Positions 32,656-41,419 of a stretch of DNA of 50,808 bases are shown here, piece after piece. The first letter of the stretch is position 1; each line of letters begins with the position of its first letter. Source of the stretch: CAZXPG01 sp964643145 (GTDB lineage: Bacteria > Pseudomonadota > Alphaproteobacteria > Rickettsiales > Arcanibacteraceae). The DNA is taken from NCBI GenBank assembly GCA_964643145.1, contig CAZXPG010000006.1:1-50808 (forward strand). The letters run 5' to 3'. The notes under the pieces are model-generated. The model ran no database searches, had not been told where the DNA came from, and saw nothing but the letters and a program-made list of their open reading frames with translations. The position numbers were made by a program, and so were the translations under genes.

Positions 32656-33834
32656 ATGAAACAAGTAGATATCAAAAACATGACATTAAACTTTGGGCCG
32701 CAGCATCCTGCCGCTCATGGTGTATTACGTTTAGTGCTTGAAATGGATGGGGAAGTGGTAGAGCGTGCCGATCCCCATATCGGCCTGCTGCATCGTGGCA
32801 CCGAAAAGCTGATGGAACATAAAACCTACCTTCAAGCATTGCCTTATCTTGACCGGCTTGATTATGTTGCTCCAATGTCGCAGGAGCATGCTTTTGCTCT
32901 GGCAGTCGAGCGATTGCTTGGTTGTGAAGTGCCCTTGCGCGCCCAGTATATCCGGGTGTTGTTTGCAGAAATTTCCCGTCTTTTGAACCATCTGCTCAAC
33001 ATTACCACGCAAGCACTGGATGTAGGAGCGATGACGCCTTTGCTCTGGATGTTTGAAGAGCGCGAAAAAATGATGGGCTTCTATGAGCGCGTCTGTGGTG
33101 CCCGTATGCACGCCAACTATATTCGCCCTGGCGGCGTTGCGCAGGATTTACCGGTTGGGTTACTTGAAGATATTGCTGCTTTTGCTGCCGAACTCCCTAA
33201 ACGCTTACAGGATATGGAAGGGGTGCTGACCGATAACCGTATTTTCAAGCAGCGCATGGTCGATGTGGGGGTTGTTACCGCCCGTGAAGCAATGGACTGG
33301 GGCTTTAGCGGTGCTATGTTGCGTGGGTCTGGCGTGGCCTGGGATTTACGCAAATCTCAACCTTATGAAATTTATGATAAGCTAGAGTTTGAGATTCCTG
33401 TAGGACAGAATGGCGATTGTTACGACCGCTATCTGGTACGTATGGAAGAGATGTACCAGTCGATTAAGCTGATTCAGCAATGTGTTGAACAGATGCCTGA
33501 AGGGCCAATAAAAACCGCTGACCGTAAAATTGCCCCACCGCCACGGGCAGAAATGAAGCGTTCAATGGAAGCGCTGATTCACCACTTTAAACTCTATACT
33601 GAGGGCTATCATGTACCGCGTGGAGAAGTCTATGCCGCAGTGGAAGCCCCTAAAGGAGAGTTTGGCGTGTTTCTGGTGGCTGATGGCACCAACAAACCCT
33701 ATCGCTGCCATTTGCGCGCCCCAGGCTTTGCCCATTTACAAGGGCTTGATTTTATGACAAAAGGCCATATGCTGGCCGACGTTGTTGCCGTGATTGCAAC
33801 GCTTGATATCGTATTTGGAGAGATTGACCGATGA
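32656..33834 (+). CDS. nuoD: NADH-quinone oxidoreductase subunit D
   Basis: The 49-kDa hydrogenase-like subunit forming the quinone pocket together with NuoB. The 392-residue sequence opens with MTLNFGPQHPAAHGVLRL and shows LLHRGTEKLMEH and the C-terminal DIVFGEIDR. It starts at a weakly supported ATG because the expected ribosome-binding site is replaced by the heptamer repeat. The end overlaps nuoE by four bases (ATGA), so nuoE is translationally coupled. Confidence 0.95.
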   Translation: MKQVDIKNMTLNFGPQHPAAHGVLRLVLEMDGEVVERADPHIGLLHRGTEKLMEHKTYLQALPYLDRLDYVAPMSQEHAFALAVERLLGCEVPLRAQYIRVLFAEISRLLNHLLNITTQALDVGAMTPLLWMFEEREKMMGFYERVCGARMHANYIRPGGVAQDLPVGLLEDIAAFAAELPKRLQDMEGVLTDNRIFKQRMVDVGVVTAREAMDWGFSGAMLRGSGVAWDLRKSQPYEIYDKLEFEIPVGQNGDCYDRYLVRMEEMYQSIKLIQQCVEQMPEGPIKTADRKIAPPPRAEMKRSMEALIHHFKLYTEGYHVPRGEVYAAVEAPKGEFGVFLVADGTNKPYRCHLRAPGFAHLQGLDFMTKGHMLADVVAVIATLDIVFGEIDR

Positions 33835-34430
33835 GCGGAGTACAAGCAAGGCCATTTGAACAGCCTGCACGTTTTGAATTTTCAAGCGCAAACCAGGAAA
33901 AAGCGAAGGCCTTTATTGCCAAATATCCAGCAGGAAGGCAAGCCAGCGCGGTGCTGCCACTCTTGGATCTTGCCCAGCGGCAAGCAGGGGGATGGGTGCC
34001 CAAAGCCGCGATGGATCATATTGCCAGCATCCTTGGCATGGCACCGGTGCGTGTATATGAAGTGGCCAGTTTTTATACCATGTTCAATCTTGCCCCAGTG
34101 GGTGAGCATTTTGTGCAGGTATGCACCACCACTCCTTGCTGGTTACGTGGTTCTGACCAAGTAATGGAAGCCTGTAAAAACAAGCTGGGCATAGGCAATG
34201 GTGAAACCACGGAAGACGGCAAATTCACAGTATTGGAAGTGGAATGCTTAGGCGCCTGCGCTAATGCGCCCATGGTACAGATAAACGATGATTTTTATGA
34301 AGACCTCGACGGCCCCTTAATGGAAACGCTGCTTGATAATTTAAAAGAAGGCAAACCGGTGAAAAAAGGCTCCCAAACAGGCCGCCCATGTTCTGCCCCA
34401 GCCGGTGGATTGACGACATTAAAAGGGTGA
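33831..34430 (+). CDS. nuoE: NADH-quinone oxidoreductase subunit E
   Basis: The 24-kDa subunit with a thioredoxin-like fold holding one [2Fe-2S] cluster. Its four Cys are in CTTTPCWLRG and CLGACANAPM. The 199-residue protein has the helical N-terminal domain and a Gly/Pro-rich tail after about residue 165. Downstream, where nuoF normally follows at once, there is instead a two-gene MNT/HEPN cassette. Confidence 0.95.
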   Translation: MSGVQARPFEQPARFEFSSANQEKAKAFIAKYPAGRQASAVLPLLDLAQRQAGGWVPKAAMDHIASILGMAPVRVYEVASFYTMFNLAPVGEHFVQVCTTTPCWLRGSDQVMEACKNKLGIGNGETTEDGKFTVLEVECLGACANAPMVQINDDFYEDLDGPLMETLLDNLKEGKPVKKGSQTGRPCSAPAGGLTTLKG

Positions 34431-34440
34431 GTGATGTGTT

Positions 34441-34734
34441 ATGGCGCTGCTGGAAGTATTGCAAAAAGAATACAGAGATCAAGTGCTGGAAATTGCCAAA
34501 GCACATGGTGGCAGTAATATCAAAGTGTTTGGCTCTGTCGCCCGAGGCGAAGAGGATGAAGAAAGTGATATTGATTTATTAATGGATATTGAAAAAGGGC
34601 GTAGTTTACTGGATATTGTCAGACTAAAACGTGCATTGGAGGCTCTTCTGCATCACAGGGTTGATATTGTAGAGAATGGCGCAATTAAACATAATATTCG
34701 CCACTCTATATTAACCGATGCAAAAGCGTTATAG
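34441..34734 (+). CDS. MntA-type nucleotidyltransferase antitoxin
   Basis: A 97-residue minimal nucleotidyltransferase. The core motif GSVARGEEDEESDIDLL holds the GSxxRG loop and the two Asp that bind metal, and VDIVENG carries the third acidic residue. In characterised MntA/HepT modules this protein transfers AMP to a Tyr of the HEPN toxin and so inactivates it. The gene lies ten bases after nuoE and twelve before the HEPN gene, all in operon direction. It is not a normal complex I gene, so it is an inserted module. The pairing with the next gene is by adjacency and family knowledge. Confidence 0.88.
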   Translation: MALLEVLQKEYRDQVLEIAKAHGGSNIKVFGSVARGEEDEESDIDLLMDIEKGRSLLDIVRLKRALEALLHHRVDIVENGAIKHNIRHSILTDAKAL

Positions 34735-34746
34735 AAGGGTCGTATA

Positions 34747-35103
34747 ATGCGCAGTTCCAAAAGGTCAGTAAAAGTGTTTCTCGATGATATCGTAACCCAT
34801 TGCGCGACTATTGAGACCTATTATGCTGAAGGGCTACGTGACAAAAAAACCCTTCAGGCCATTGAACGCAATATAGAAATTATAGGAGAGGCCGTAAAGC
34901 ATATTCCTGAAGAGATACGCGCAATATCCCCCCATGTTCCATGGCAGGATATTGCAGATATGCGAAACTTGGTAATCCATGAATATTTTGGCATTGCAGA
35001 AGAACGCATATGGGCAGTAGCTGAAAAAGATGTGCCTGAGTTAAAAGAAAATGTTTTATCGCTTTTATCGCTTTTAATACATGAAGGATTTTTTAAAGAA
35101 TAA
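34747..35103 (+). CDS. HepT-type HEPN ribonuclease toxin (DUF86)
   Basis: A 118-residue, all-helical HEPN protein of the HepT/DUF86 family. The active-site motif R-x4-H-x-Y is present as RNLVIHEYF, where the Tyr is the residue modified by MntA in studied systems. Homologues are RNases that cut tRNA or mRNA when free. The reading frame is intact, so the toxin is probably functional, with neutralisation by the upstream gene. It ends two bases before the nuoF ATG, so nuoF translation may be coupled to it. Confidence 0.88.
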   Translation: MRSSKRSVKVFLDDIVTHCATIETYYAEGLRDKKTLQAIERNIEIIGEAVKHIPEEIRAISPHVPWQDIADMRNLVIHEYFGIAEERIWAVAEKDVPELKENVLSLLSLLIHEGFFKE

Positions 35104-35105
35104 CC

Positions 35106-36380
35106 ATGCTACACGATAAAGACCGTATATTTACCAATCTCTATGGGCTGCATAGCCCTGAGTTACCTGCTGCCCAAAGCCGGGGTGACTGGGATAATAC
35201 TAAAGACATCATTGCCAAGGGTGAAGACTGGATTATCAACGAGGTGAAAGCCTCTGGCTTGCGCGGACGTGGCGGCGCAGGGTTCTCTACAGGAATGAAA
35301 TGGTCATTTATGCCAAAAAATTCTCCGAAGCCCTCTTATCTGGTAGTGAATGCCGATGAATCGGAGCCCGGCACCTGTAAAGACCGGGAGATTATGCGGA
35401 ACGACCCGCATAAGCTGATTGAAGGCTGCCTGATTGCCGGTTTTGCTATCCGTGCCGTGGCGTGCTATATCTATATTCGTGGGGAATTTTATGCCGAAGC
35501 CCAATCGCTTGAAAAAGCAGTAGCTGAAGCCTATGCTGCTGGGTTGCTCGGAAAAAATGCCGCGGGTTCCGGTTATGACTTTGATGTCTATGTACACCGT
35601 GGTGCAGGGGCCTATATTTGCGGCGAAGAAACCGCGCTGATTGAAAGCCTGGAAGGTAAAAAAGGCCAACCACGCCTGAAACCCCCCTTCCCTGCCGGTG
35701 CTGGCCTCTATGGTTGCCCCACTACTGTGAATAACGTGGAATCTATTTCCGTGGTGCCTACCATCCTTCGCCGTGGTGCCGCCTGGTTTGCAGGGATCGG
35801 CCGCCCAAATAATACCGGCACCAAGATTTTCAGTATCTCTGGCCATGTCAATCAGCCTTGTAACGTGGAAGAAGAAATGGGCATTCCGATGAAGGAGCTC
35901 ATTGAAAAACATGCAGGCGGTGTACGCGGTGGCTGGGATAATTTACTGGCGGTTATTCCAGGTGGCTCGTCTGTGCCCTTGCTTCCCAAGGAGATTTGCG
36001 ATACGGTGCTGATGGATTTCGATTCCTTGCGCGAAGTGCGTTCTGGCCTTGGTACAGCGGCGGTGATTGTGATGGATAAATCCACCGATATTATTTACGC
36101 CATTGCCCGGCTTTCTCGCTTCTATATGCATGAATCCTGCGGTCAGTGCACGCCCTGCCGCGAAGGCACCGGCTGGATGTGGCGCGTGATGATGCGGCTG
36201 GTAAAGGGCGATGCGACCGTTTCAGAGATTGATATGCTGCTCGATGTCACCAAGCAGATTGAAGGCCATACAATCTGCGCGCTGGGTGATGCTGCCGCCT
36301 GGCCTATTCAAGGGCTGATGCGCCATTTCCGCCCGGAAGTTGAACGCCGGATTGAAGAATACAGGAAAAGAGTTGCTTAA
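35106..36380 (+). CDS. nuoF: NADH-quinone oxidoreductase subunit F
   Basis: The 51-kDa NADH-binding subunit with FMN and one [4Fe-4S] cluster. The 424-residue sequence contains the FMN/NADH stretch GRGGAGFSTGMKW, GEETALIESLEGKKGQPR and the cluster motif ESCGQCTPCREGTGW. It is bracketed by two different toxin-antitoxin modules: MNT/HEPN upstream and HicBA downstream. Its own ribosome-binding site is not obvious, since the upstream toxin gene ends two bases before its ATG. Confidence 0.96.
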   Translation: MLHDKDRIFTNLYGLHSPELPAAQSRGDWDNTKDIIAKGEDWIINEVKASGLRGRGGAGFSTGMKWSFMPKNSPKPSYLVVNADESEPGTCKDREIMRNDPHKLIEGCLIAGFAIRAVACYIYIRGEFYAEAQSLEKAVAEAYAAGLLGKNAAGSGYDFDVYVHRGAGAYICGEETALIESLEGKKGQPRLKPPFPAGAGLYGCPTTVNNVESISVVPTILRRGAAWFAGIGRPNNTGTKIFSISGHVNQPCNVEEEMGIPMKELIEKHAGGVRGGWDNLLAVIPGGSSVPLLPKEICDTVLMDFDSLREVRSGLGTAAVIVMDKSTDIIYAIARLSRFYMHESCGQCTPCREGTGWMWRVMMRLVKGDATVSEIDMLLDVTKQIEGHTICALGDAAAWPIQGLMRHFRPEVERRIEEYRKRVA

Positions 36381-36417
36381 TATAAGCTTATGCGACCTAC
36401 TACTTGAGGCATCTACT

Positions 36418-36627
36418 ATGAAAGAAATAAAATATATTATTTATAAAGAAGCTAATTTCTTTGTAGCTCAATGCTTAAATGTTGATGTGTCTTCCTTTGG
36501 AGATACTGTCGACGAGGCTATTGCTAATATTACTGAAGCGGTAGAACTTTATTTAGAAGATAATGATCCCAATGATTTCCTGCCTGTAGATATGGCTCTG
36601 ATAGGTGAAAAGGTTATTCATGCTTAA
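36418..36627 (+). CDS. hicB: HicB-type antitoxin, minimal form
   Basis: A 69-residue protein matching the N-terminal, partial RNase H-like domain of HicB (YIIYKEANFFVAQCLNVDVS, then DTVDEAIANITEAVELYLED). The usual C-terminal DNA-binding domain is missing, so self-repression by this protein is not expected and the nuo promoter may set its level. The ATG at 36418 has gagg eight bases upstream; an in-frame ATG at 36340 lies within nuoF and is less likely. The stop overlaps the hicA start by eight bases. Confidence 0.85.
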   Translation: MKEIKYIIYKEANFFVAQCLNVDVSSFGDTVDEAIANITEAVELYLEDNDPNDFLPVDMALIGEKVIHA

Positions 36628-36838
36628 GCAGCTATCTTCTAAAGAAATAATTAAAATATTAGAAACACATGGCTTTGCGTTGAAATCTCAGAAAGGAAGC
36701 CATACAAAATTTGTAAAAGGACATTTAACGGTTATTGTACCACATCCTAAACCTTGTACTCCGCGTGGAACCTTGCTTTCCATTATACGGCAAGCGGGGT
36801 TAACAAAAGAAGATTTTAGTATGCCGTATAAACATTAA
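36620..36838 (+). CDS. hicA: HicA-type mRNA interferase toxin
   Basis: A 72-residue toxin of the double-stranded-RNA-binding fold. It begins MLKQLSSKEIIKILETHGF and has the catalytic His in QKGSHTKFVKG, followed by VIVPHPKPCTPRGTL. HicA binds and cuts mRNA and is held by HicB. The ATG at 36620 overlaps the end of hicB; a GTG at 36605 is a less likely start. The order is antitoxin first. The gene ends 18 bases before nuoG. The frame is intact and the His is present, so activity is plausible. Confidence 0.86.
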   Translation: MLKQLSSKEIIKILETHGFALKSQKGSHTKFVKGHLTVIVPHPKPCTPRGTLLSIIRQAGLTKEDFSMPYKH

Positions 36839-36856
36839 GGTAATGCACTAATAATT

Positions 36857-38911
36857 ATGCCAAAACTAACCATTGACGGAAAAGAAGTTACAGTTGAAAA
36901 CGGGATGACCGTATTGCAAGCCTGCGAACAGGCAGGGGTAGAGATTCCTCGCTTTTGCTACCATGAACGGCTCTCCATTGCTGGAAATTGCCGTATGTGC
37001 CTGGTGCAGATTGAAGGCGGCCCGCCAAAACCTGCCGCCTCTTGCGCGATGCCTGCCGGTGAAGGAATGGTGGTGCATACGGATAGCCCCATGGTGAAGA
37101 AAGCTCGTGAAGGGGTGATGGAATTCCTGCTGATTAACCATCCGCTGGATTGCCCTATCTGTGACCAAGGTGGCGAATGTGACCTACAGGATCAGGCCAT
37201 GGCTTACGGGCGCGGTAGCAACCGCTTCTTTGAAAATAAGCGTGCCGTGAAAGATAAATATATGGGGCCGCTGATTAAAACCTTCATGAACCGCTGCATT
37301 CAATGCACGCGCTGTATTCGCTTCTCCACCGAGATTGCCGGGGTGGAAGATTTGGGCGCATTTGGCCGTGGCGAGCATATGGAAGTGGGCACCTATGTGG
37401 AAAAAGCCATCAGTTCCGAGCTTTCCGGCAACTTGATTGACATCTGCCCAGTAGGCGCGCTCACGTCAAAACCTACTGCTTATACCTTCCGTAGCTGGGA
37501 ACTCAAAAAAACCGAGTCCATTGATGTGCTGGACGCAGTAGGCTGTAATATCCGTGTTGATAGCCGTGGCATGGAAGTGATGCGTGTGCTGCCCCGCCTG
37601 AATGAAGCCATTAATGAGGAATGGATTTCCGATAAAACCCGTTTTTCTTTTGATGGGCTGAAACTGCAACGGCTTGACCGCCCAATGGTAAAGCGTGATG
37701 GCAAGCTGGTCGCTGTCAGTTGGGATGAGGCCTATGCCACTATTGCCAACCGTCTGCATAATGTGCCGGGGGAAAAGATTGCCGCTATTGCCGGTGATTT
37801 AGTCGATAGCGAAGCCATGATTGCACTGAAAGACCTGATGGCCGCACTTGGCTCACCGCATACTGACTGCCGCCAGGATGGTGCTAAGCTTGATGCCTCT
37901 GTGCGCGTCAGCTATCTGTTTAACACCACAATCGAAGGCATTGAACAGGCCGATGTTTGCCTGCTGATTGGTACTAATCCTCGTCAAGAAGCCAGCCTGA
38001 TTAATGCGCGGCTGCGTAAGCGCTCCTTACGTGGCGGTTTTACGGTGGCTTCTATCGGCAAGCCTGCTGATCTTACCTATCCGGTGTTGCAGCTTGGCGA
38101 TAATATCGCTGCGCTTCAGGATATTGTTCAGGGCAGCCATAGTTTCAGTGAAACATTAAAGAATGCCTCTAACCCTATGATTATTATAGGCCAAGATGCA
38201 CTACGCCGCCGTGATGGGGAAGCCGTGCTTGCCCTGTGCCACCAGCTGGCTGATAGCTATAATCTGGTGAAAGACGGCTGGAATGGCTTTAACGTACTGC
38301 ATCAAGCCGCTGCACGGGTTGCTGGTCTTGATATTGGCTTTGTGCCGGGGAATAATGGCCGTGATACGGCTTCTATTATAGAGGGGGCGGCATCAGGTGT
38401 TATAGAGGTGGTTTATCTGCTCGGTGCCGATGAAATCGCTATGGATAGCCTACATAATACCTTCGTGATTTATCAGGGGCATCATGGCGATGCTGGCGCC
38501 CATGCGGCTGATGTCATCCTGCCAGGTGCTGCTTATACCGAAAAAAATGCCACCTATGTTAATACCGAAGGCCGCGTGCAGCGTGCTCATGCAGCGGTTC
38601 CACCTCCGGGAGAAGCGAAAGAAGATTGGCGCGTGATTGCTACGCTGGCTGAATTTCTGGCAAAGCCGCTTCCCTATAATAGCTTATCTGGCATACGCAA
38701 AAGGCTGGTTTCCGTTGCTCCGCATTTCGCCCAGATTGGCATGATTGTTCCAGCTAGCTGGCAGCAATTTGGTAAGCCTGCCGCACTTGCGCTAGACCCG
38801 CTACAGGGAGGGGTTGCCAACTACTATATGACCAACCCAATCAGCCGCGCTTCCCGTATTATGGCCGAGTGCAGCACTGTGGCATTGGGTGCTAAAGGAG
38901 AAGCAGCATGA
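36857..38911 (+). CDS. nuoG: NADH-quinone oxidoreductase subunit G
   Basis: The largest peripheral-arm subunit, 684 residues, carrying several iron-sulfur clusters. The N-terminal ferredoxin domain has the Cys set CRMCLV with an earlier Cys. Then come the His/Cys-rich NHPLDCPICDQGGECDLQDQ and the NRCIQCTRCIRF and DICPVGAL cysteines. The C-terminal half is the molybdopterin-oxidoreductase-like domain without cofactor. Length is normal for alphaproteobacteria. It overlaps nuoH by four bases and lies 18 bases after hicA. Confidence 0.95.
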   Translation: MPKLTIDGKEVTVENGMTVLQACEQAGVEIPRFCYHERLSIAGNCRMCLVQIEGGPPKPAASCAMPAGEGMVVHTDSPMVKKAREGVMEFLLINHPLDCPICDQGGECDLQDQAMAYGRGSNRFFENKRAVKDKYMGPLIKTFMNRCIQCTRCIRFSTEIAGVEDLGAFGRGEHMEVGTYVEKAISSELSGNLIDICPVGALTSKPTAYTFRSWELKKTESIDVLDAVGCNIRVDSRGMEVMRVLPRLNEAINEEWISDKTRFSFDGLKLQRLDRPMVKRDGKLVAVSWDEAYATIANRLHNVPGEKIAAIAGDLVDSEAMIALKDLMAALGSPHTDCRQDGAKLDASVRVSYLFNTTIEGIEQADVCLLIGTNPRQEASLINARLRKRSLRGGFTVASIGKPADLTYPVLQLGDNIAALQDIVQGSHSFSETLKNASNPMIIIGQDALRRRDGEAVLALCHQLADSYNLVKDGWNGFNVLHQAAARVAGLDIGFVPGNNGRDTASIIEGAASGVIEVVYLLGADEIAMDSLHNTFVIYQGHHGDAGAHAADVILPGAAYTEKNATYVNTEGRVQRAHAAVPPPGEAKEDWRVIATLAEFLAKPLPYNSLSGIRKRLVSVAPHFAQIGMIVPASWQQFGKPAALALDPLQGGVANYYMTNPISRASRIMAECSTVALGAKGEAA

Positions 38912-39924
38912 ATATGGTACTCACCGATTACATCATTCCTGTTGCCTGGATTGTGGCAAAAATCCTGGTGATTGTACTCCCCTTGCTGGGTGCCGTGGCT
39001 TACTTGACCTATGCTGAACGTAAAGTGATTGCCGCCATGCAGCTGCGCAAAGGCCCGAATGTGGTAGGGCCGTTTGGGCTGTTGCAGCCGCTCGCTGACG
39101 GGCTGAAGCTGATGTTTAAGGAAATGATCGTGCCAAGCGGTGCTAATAAGGTTGTGTTCCTGATTGCTCCGATGCTGACATTTATCCTAAGCCTGATTGG
39201 CTGGGCGGTGATCCCGTTTGGCAAAGATATGGTGCTTGCCGATATTAATGTGGGCGTGCTTTACCTGCTTGCCACATCATCACTGGGTGTTTACGGTATT
39301 GTAATGGCGGGATGGGCGAGTAACTCGAAATATGCGTTCTTAGGGGCTATCCGTTCTTCCGCGCAGATGATTTCGTATGAAGTGTCAATTGGTTTGGTGC
39401 TGGTAACAGTGCTGCTTACTACTGGTTCGCTGAATCTTTCGACGATTGTGGAAGCGCGCGCCACCCTGCCTTGGGATATTAAACTCTTGCTGCTGCCAAT
39501 GCTGGTGATTTTCTTCATCTCCGCCCTGGCTGAAACCAACCGTTTGCCCTTTGACCTGCCGGAAGCCGAAGCCGAACTGGTAGCAGGCTATAATGTGGAA
39601 TATTCCTCCATGGCCTTTGCGCTTTTTTTCCTTGGAGAATATGCCAATATGATTCTAATCAGCGGCATGACCAGCATCCTATTCTTAGGCGGATGGCTGC
39701 CTCCGCTTGATATTCCCTTGCTTAATGCAGTGCCTGGGGTTATATGGTTTGCAATGAAAATAGCACTGGTGCTGTTCTGTTTCCTCTGGGTACGCGCCAC
39801 GTTTCCCCGCTACCGCTACGATCAGCTCATGCGGCTAGGCTGGAAAGTATTTCTTCCCCTCTCCCTTGTGTGGGTAGTGTTAATTGCAGGAGTGCTGATG
39901 TTTACCGGCAGATTGCCTGCTTGA
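38908..39924 (+). CDS. nuoH: NADH-quinone oxidoreductase subunit H
   Basis: The membrane subunit that joins the peripheral arm and contributes to the quinone channel. It has 338 residues and eight hydrophobic helices. The conserved loop AETNRLPFDLPEAEAELVAG with its Glu and Asp residues is intact. The ATG overlaps the nuoG stop (ATGA), so translation is coupled. Confidence 0.96.
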   Translation: MNMVLTDYIIPVAWIVAKILVIVLPLLGAVAYLTYAERKVIAAMQLRKGPNVVGPFGLLQPLADGLKLMFKEMIVPSGANKVVFLIAPMLTFILSLIGWAVIPFGKDMVLADINVGVLYLLATSSLGVYGIVMAGWASNSKYAFLGAIRSSAQMISYEVSIGLVLVTVLLTTGSLNLSTIVEARATLPWDIKLLLLPMLVIFFISALAETNRLPFDLPEAEAELVAGYNVEYSSMAFALFFLGEYANMILISGMTSILFLGGWLPPLDIPLLNAVPGVIWFAMKIALVLFCFLWVRATFPRYRYDQLMRLGWKVFLPLSLVWVVLIAGVLMFTGRLPA

Positions 39925-39949
39925 CTTAATAAAGTAATGAATTACGACT

Positions 39950-40435
39950 ATGTTTCTAGACAAAGCTGCACGTTCCTTATTTCTCGCTGAGCTGGTTTCC
40001 GGCATGGCGATTACCTTGAAATATATGTTCAAGAAAAAAGTAACGATTAACTATCCTTATGAAAAAGGGCCGCTTAGTTCCCGTTTCCGTGGTGAACATG
40101 CGCTCAGGCGTTACCCTAATGGCGAAGAGCGTTGCATTGCCTGTAAATTATGTGAAGCCGTGTGTCCGGCACTGGCCATTACCATTGAGGCAGAAGCCCG
40201 TGAAGATGGCAGCCGCCGCACTACGCGCTATGATATTGATATGACGAAATGTATCTATTGTGGTCTGTGCCAGGAGGCCTGCCCGGTGGATGCGATTGTT
40301 GAAGGCCCGAATTTTGAATTTGCCACCGAAACCCATGAAGAGCTGCTCTACAACAAAGAAAAGCTTCTCAGGAATGGCGAAATATGGGAAAAACAACTTG
40401 CCGCAAATATTATTGCCGAAGCCCCTTACCGCTGA
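39950..40435 (+). CDS. nuoI: NADH-quinone oxidoreductase subunit I
   Basis: The 23-kDa subunit with two [4Fe-4S] clusters. The two ferredoxin motifs are CIACKLCEAVCPALAIT and CIYCGLCQEACPVDAIV. The 161-residue length and the C-terminal EELLYNKEKLL are typical of alphaproteobacterial and mitochondrial TYKY subunits. It follows nuoH after 25 bases. Confidence 0.96.
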   Translation: MFLDKAARSLFLAELVSGMAITLKYMFKKKVTINYPYEKGPLSSRFRGEHALRRYPNGEERCIACKLCEAVCPALAITIEAEAREDGSRRTTRYDIDMTKCIYCGLCQEACPVDAIVEGPNFEFATETHEELLYNKEKLLRNGEIWEKQLAANIIAEAPYR

Positions 40436-40465
40436 TTTGTACTAACTTTTACTTTCTTGTATCTG

Positions 40466-41098
40466 ATGCTGTTACATACTCTACTTTTTTACCTGTTTGC
40501 AGGCATGACGGTGCTTTCCGGCATATTGGTGATTTCCATGAAAAACCCGGTACATACTGTCCTTTTTTTGATTCTTGCTTTCTTTAACGCAGCCGGACTA
40601 TTCATTTTGCTTGGCGCAGAATTTCTGGGCATGACGCTGGTGATCGTCTATGTGGGGGCGGTGGCAGTGCTGTTCCTGTTTGTAGTGATGATGCTCGATA
40701 TTAATATTGCCGCCATGCGCCAAGGTTTTCTGCGCTATCTGCCGATAGGGCTGGTGGTGGCGTTGGTGCTGTTTGCTGATCTTTACCTGATGCTACAGGC
40801 ATCACTTAACAGCAAACCCGTACTTGCCGCAGCTGCACTCCCCATTCCCCCCGAAAGCAGCTTAAGCAATACCCACGCGCTGGGAATGGTGCTCTATACC
40901 CATTATTTCTTCCCATTCCAACTGGCTGGCTTAATCCTGCTGGTGGCGATGATTGGTTCCATTGTGCTGACATTACGCACGCGTGAAGGGGTGAAGAAAC
41001 AGCGCGCTGGCAAGCAGATTGGCCGCACACGGGCGGCAGGTGTCAAACTCGTTAATGTAACTACAGGAGCAGGTATCGATGGAATCACTCGCAGTTAA
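40466..41098 (+). CDS. nuoJ: NADH-quinone oxidoreductase subunit J
   Basis: A membrane subunit of about 210 residues with five hydrophobic helices. It includes the third-helix stretch GMTLVIVYVGAVAVLFLFVV, which in complex I forms a pi-bulge linked to quinone reduction. The ATG at 40466 is preferred over a TTG at 40457. No clear ribosome-binding site is seen. The C-terminal tail is basic and cytoplasmic. The gene overlaps nuoK by 20 bases. Confidence 0.93.
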   Translation: MLLHTLLFYLFAGMTVLSGILVISMKNPVHTVLFLILAFFNAAGLFILLGAEFLGMTLVIVYVGAVAVLFLFVVMMLDINIAAMRQGFLRYLPIGLVVALVLFADLYLMLQASLNSKPVLAAAALPIPPESSLSNTHALGMVLYTHYFFPFQLAGLILLVAMIGSIVLTLRTREGVKKQRAGKQIGRTRAAGVKLVNVTTGAGIDGITRS

Positions 41099-41414
41099 CA
41101 CGTCGCTGTCTATCGGGTTAATGCATTACCTGGTGTTGGCCGCTATTCTTTTTACACTCGGCATTTGCGGTATTTTTCTTAACCGTAAGAATGTGATTAC
41201 CATTCTGATGTCAATTGAGCTGATGCTGCTTGCGGTCAATATCAATTTTGTGGCGTTTTCTGCCTATTTACATGACCTGTCCGGCCAGGTATTTACCATG
41301 TTTATTCTTACGGTTGCAGCAGCTGAAGCGGCCATTGGCCTGGCGATACTTGTTGTGTATTACCGTAACCGTGGCACAATTGCCGTTGAAGATATTAATC
41401 AGATGAAGGGCTAG
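41079..41414 (+). CDS. nuoK: NADH-quinone oxidoreductase subunit K
   Basis: A small proton-channel subunit of 111 residues with three helices. The conserved Glu lies in LMSIELMLLAVNINF, and the family end AAEAAIGLAILVVYYRNRGT is present. A ribosome-binding site (caggagcagg) precedes the ATG. The N terminus is about nine residues longer than usual. It overlaps nuoJ and is five bases before nuoL. Confidence 0.95.
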   Translation: MESLAVNTSLSIGLMHYLVLAAILFTLGICGIFLNRKNVITILMSIELMLLAVNINFVAFSAYLHDLSGQVFTMFILTVAAAEAAIGLAILVVYYRNRGTIAVEDINQMKG

Positions 41415-41419
41415 TAAAG

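Noticed and set aside
35304..35912. Minus-strand open frame of about 200 codons opposite nuoF
   Set aside because: Antisense shadow of a well-conserved gene with no recognisable motif.
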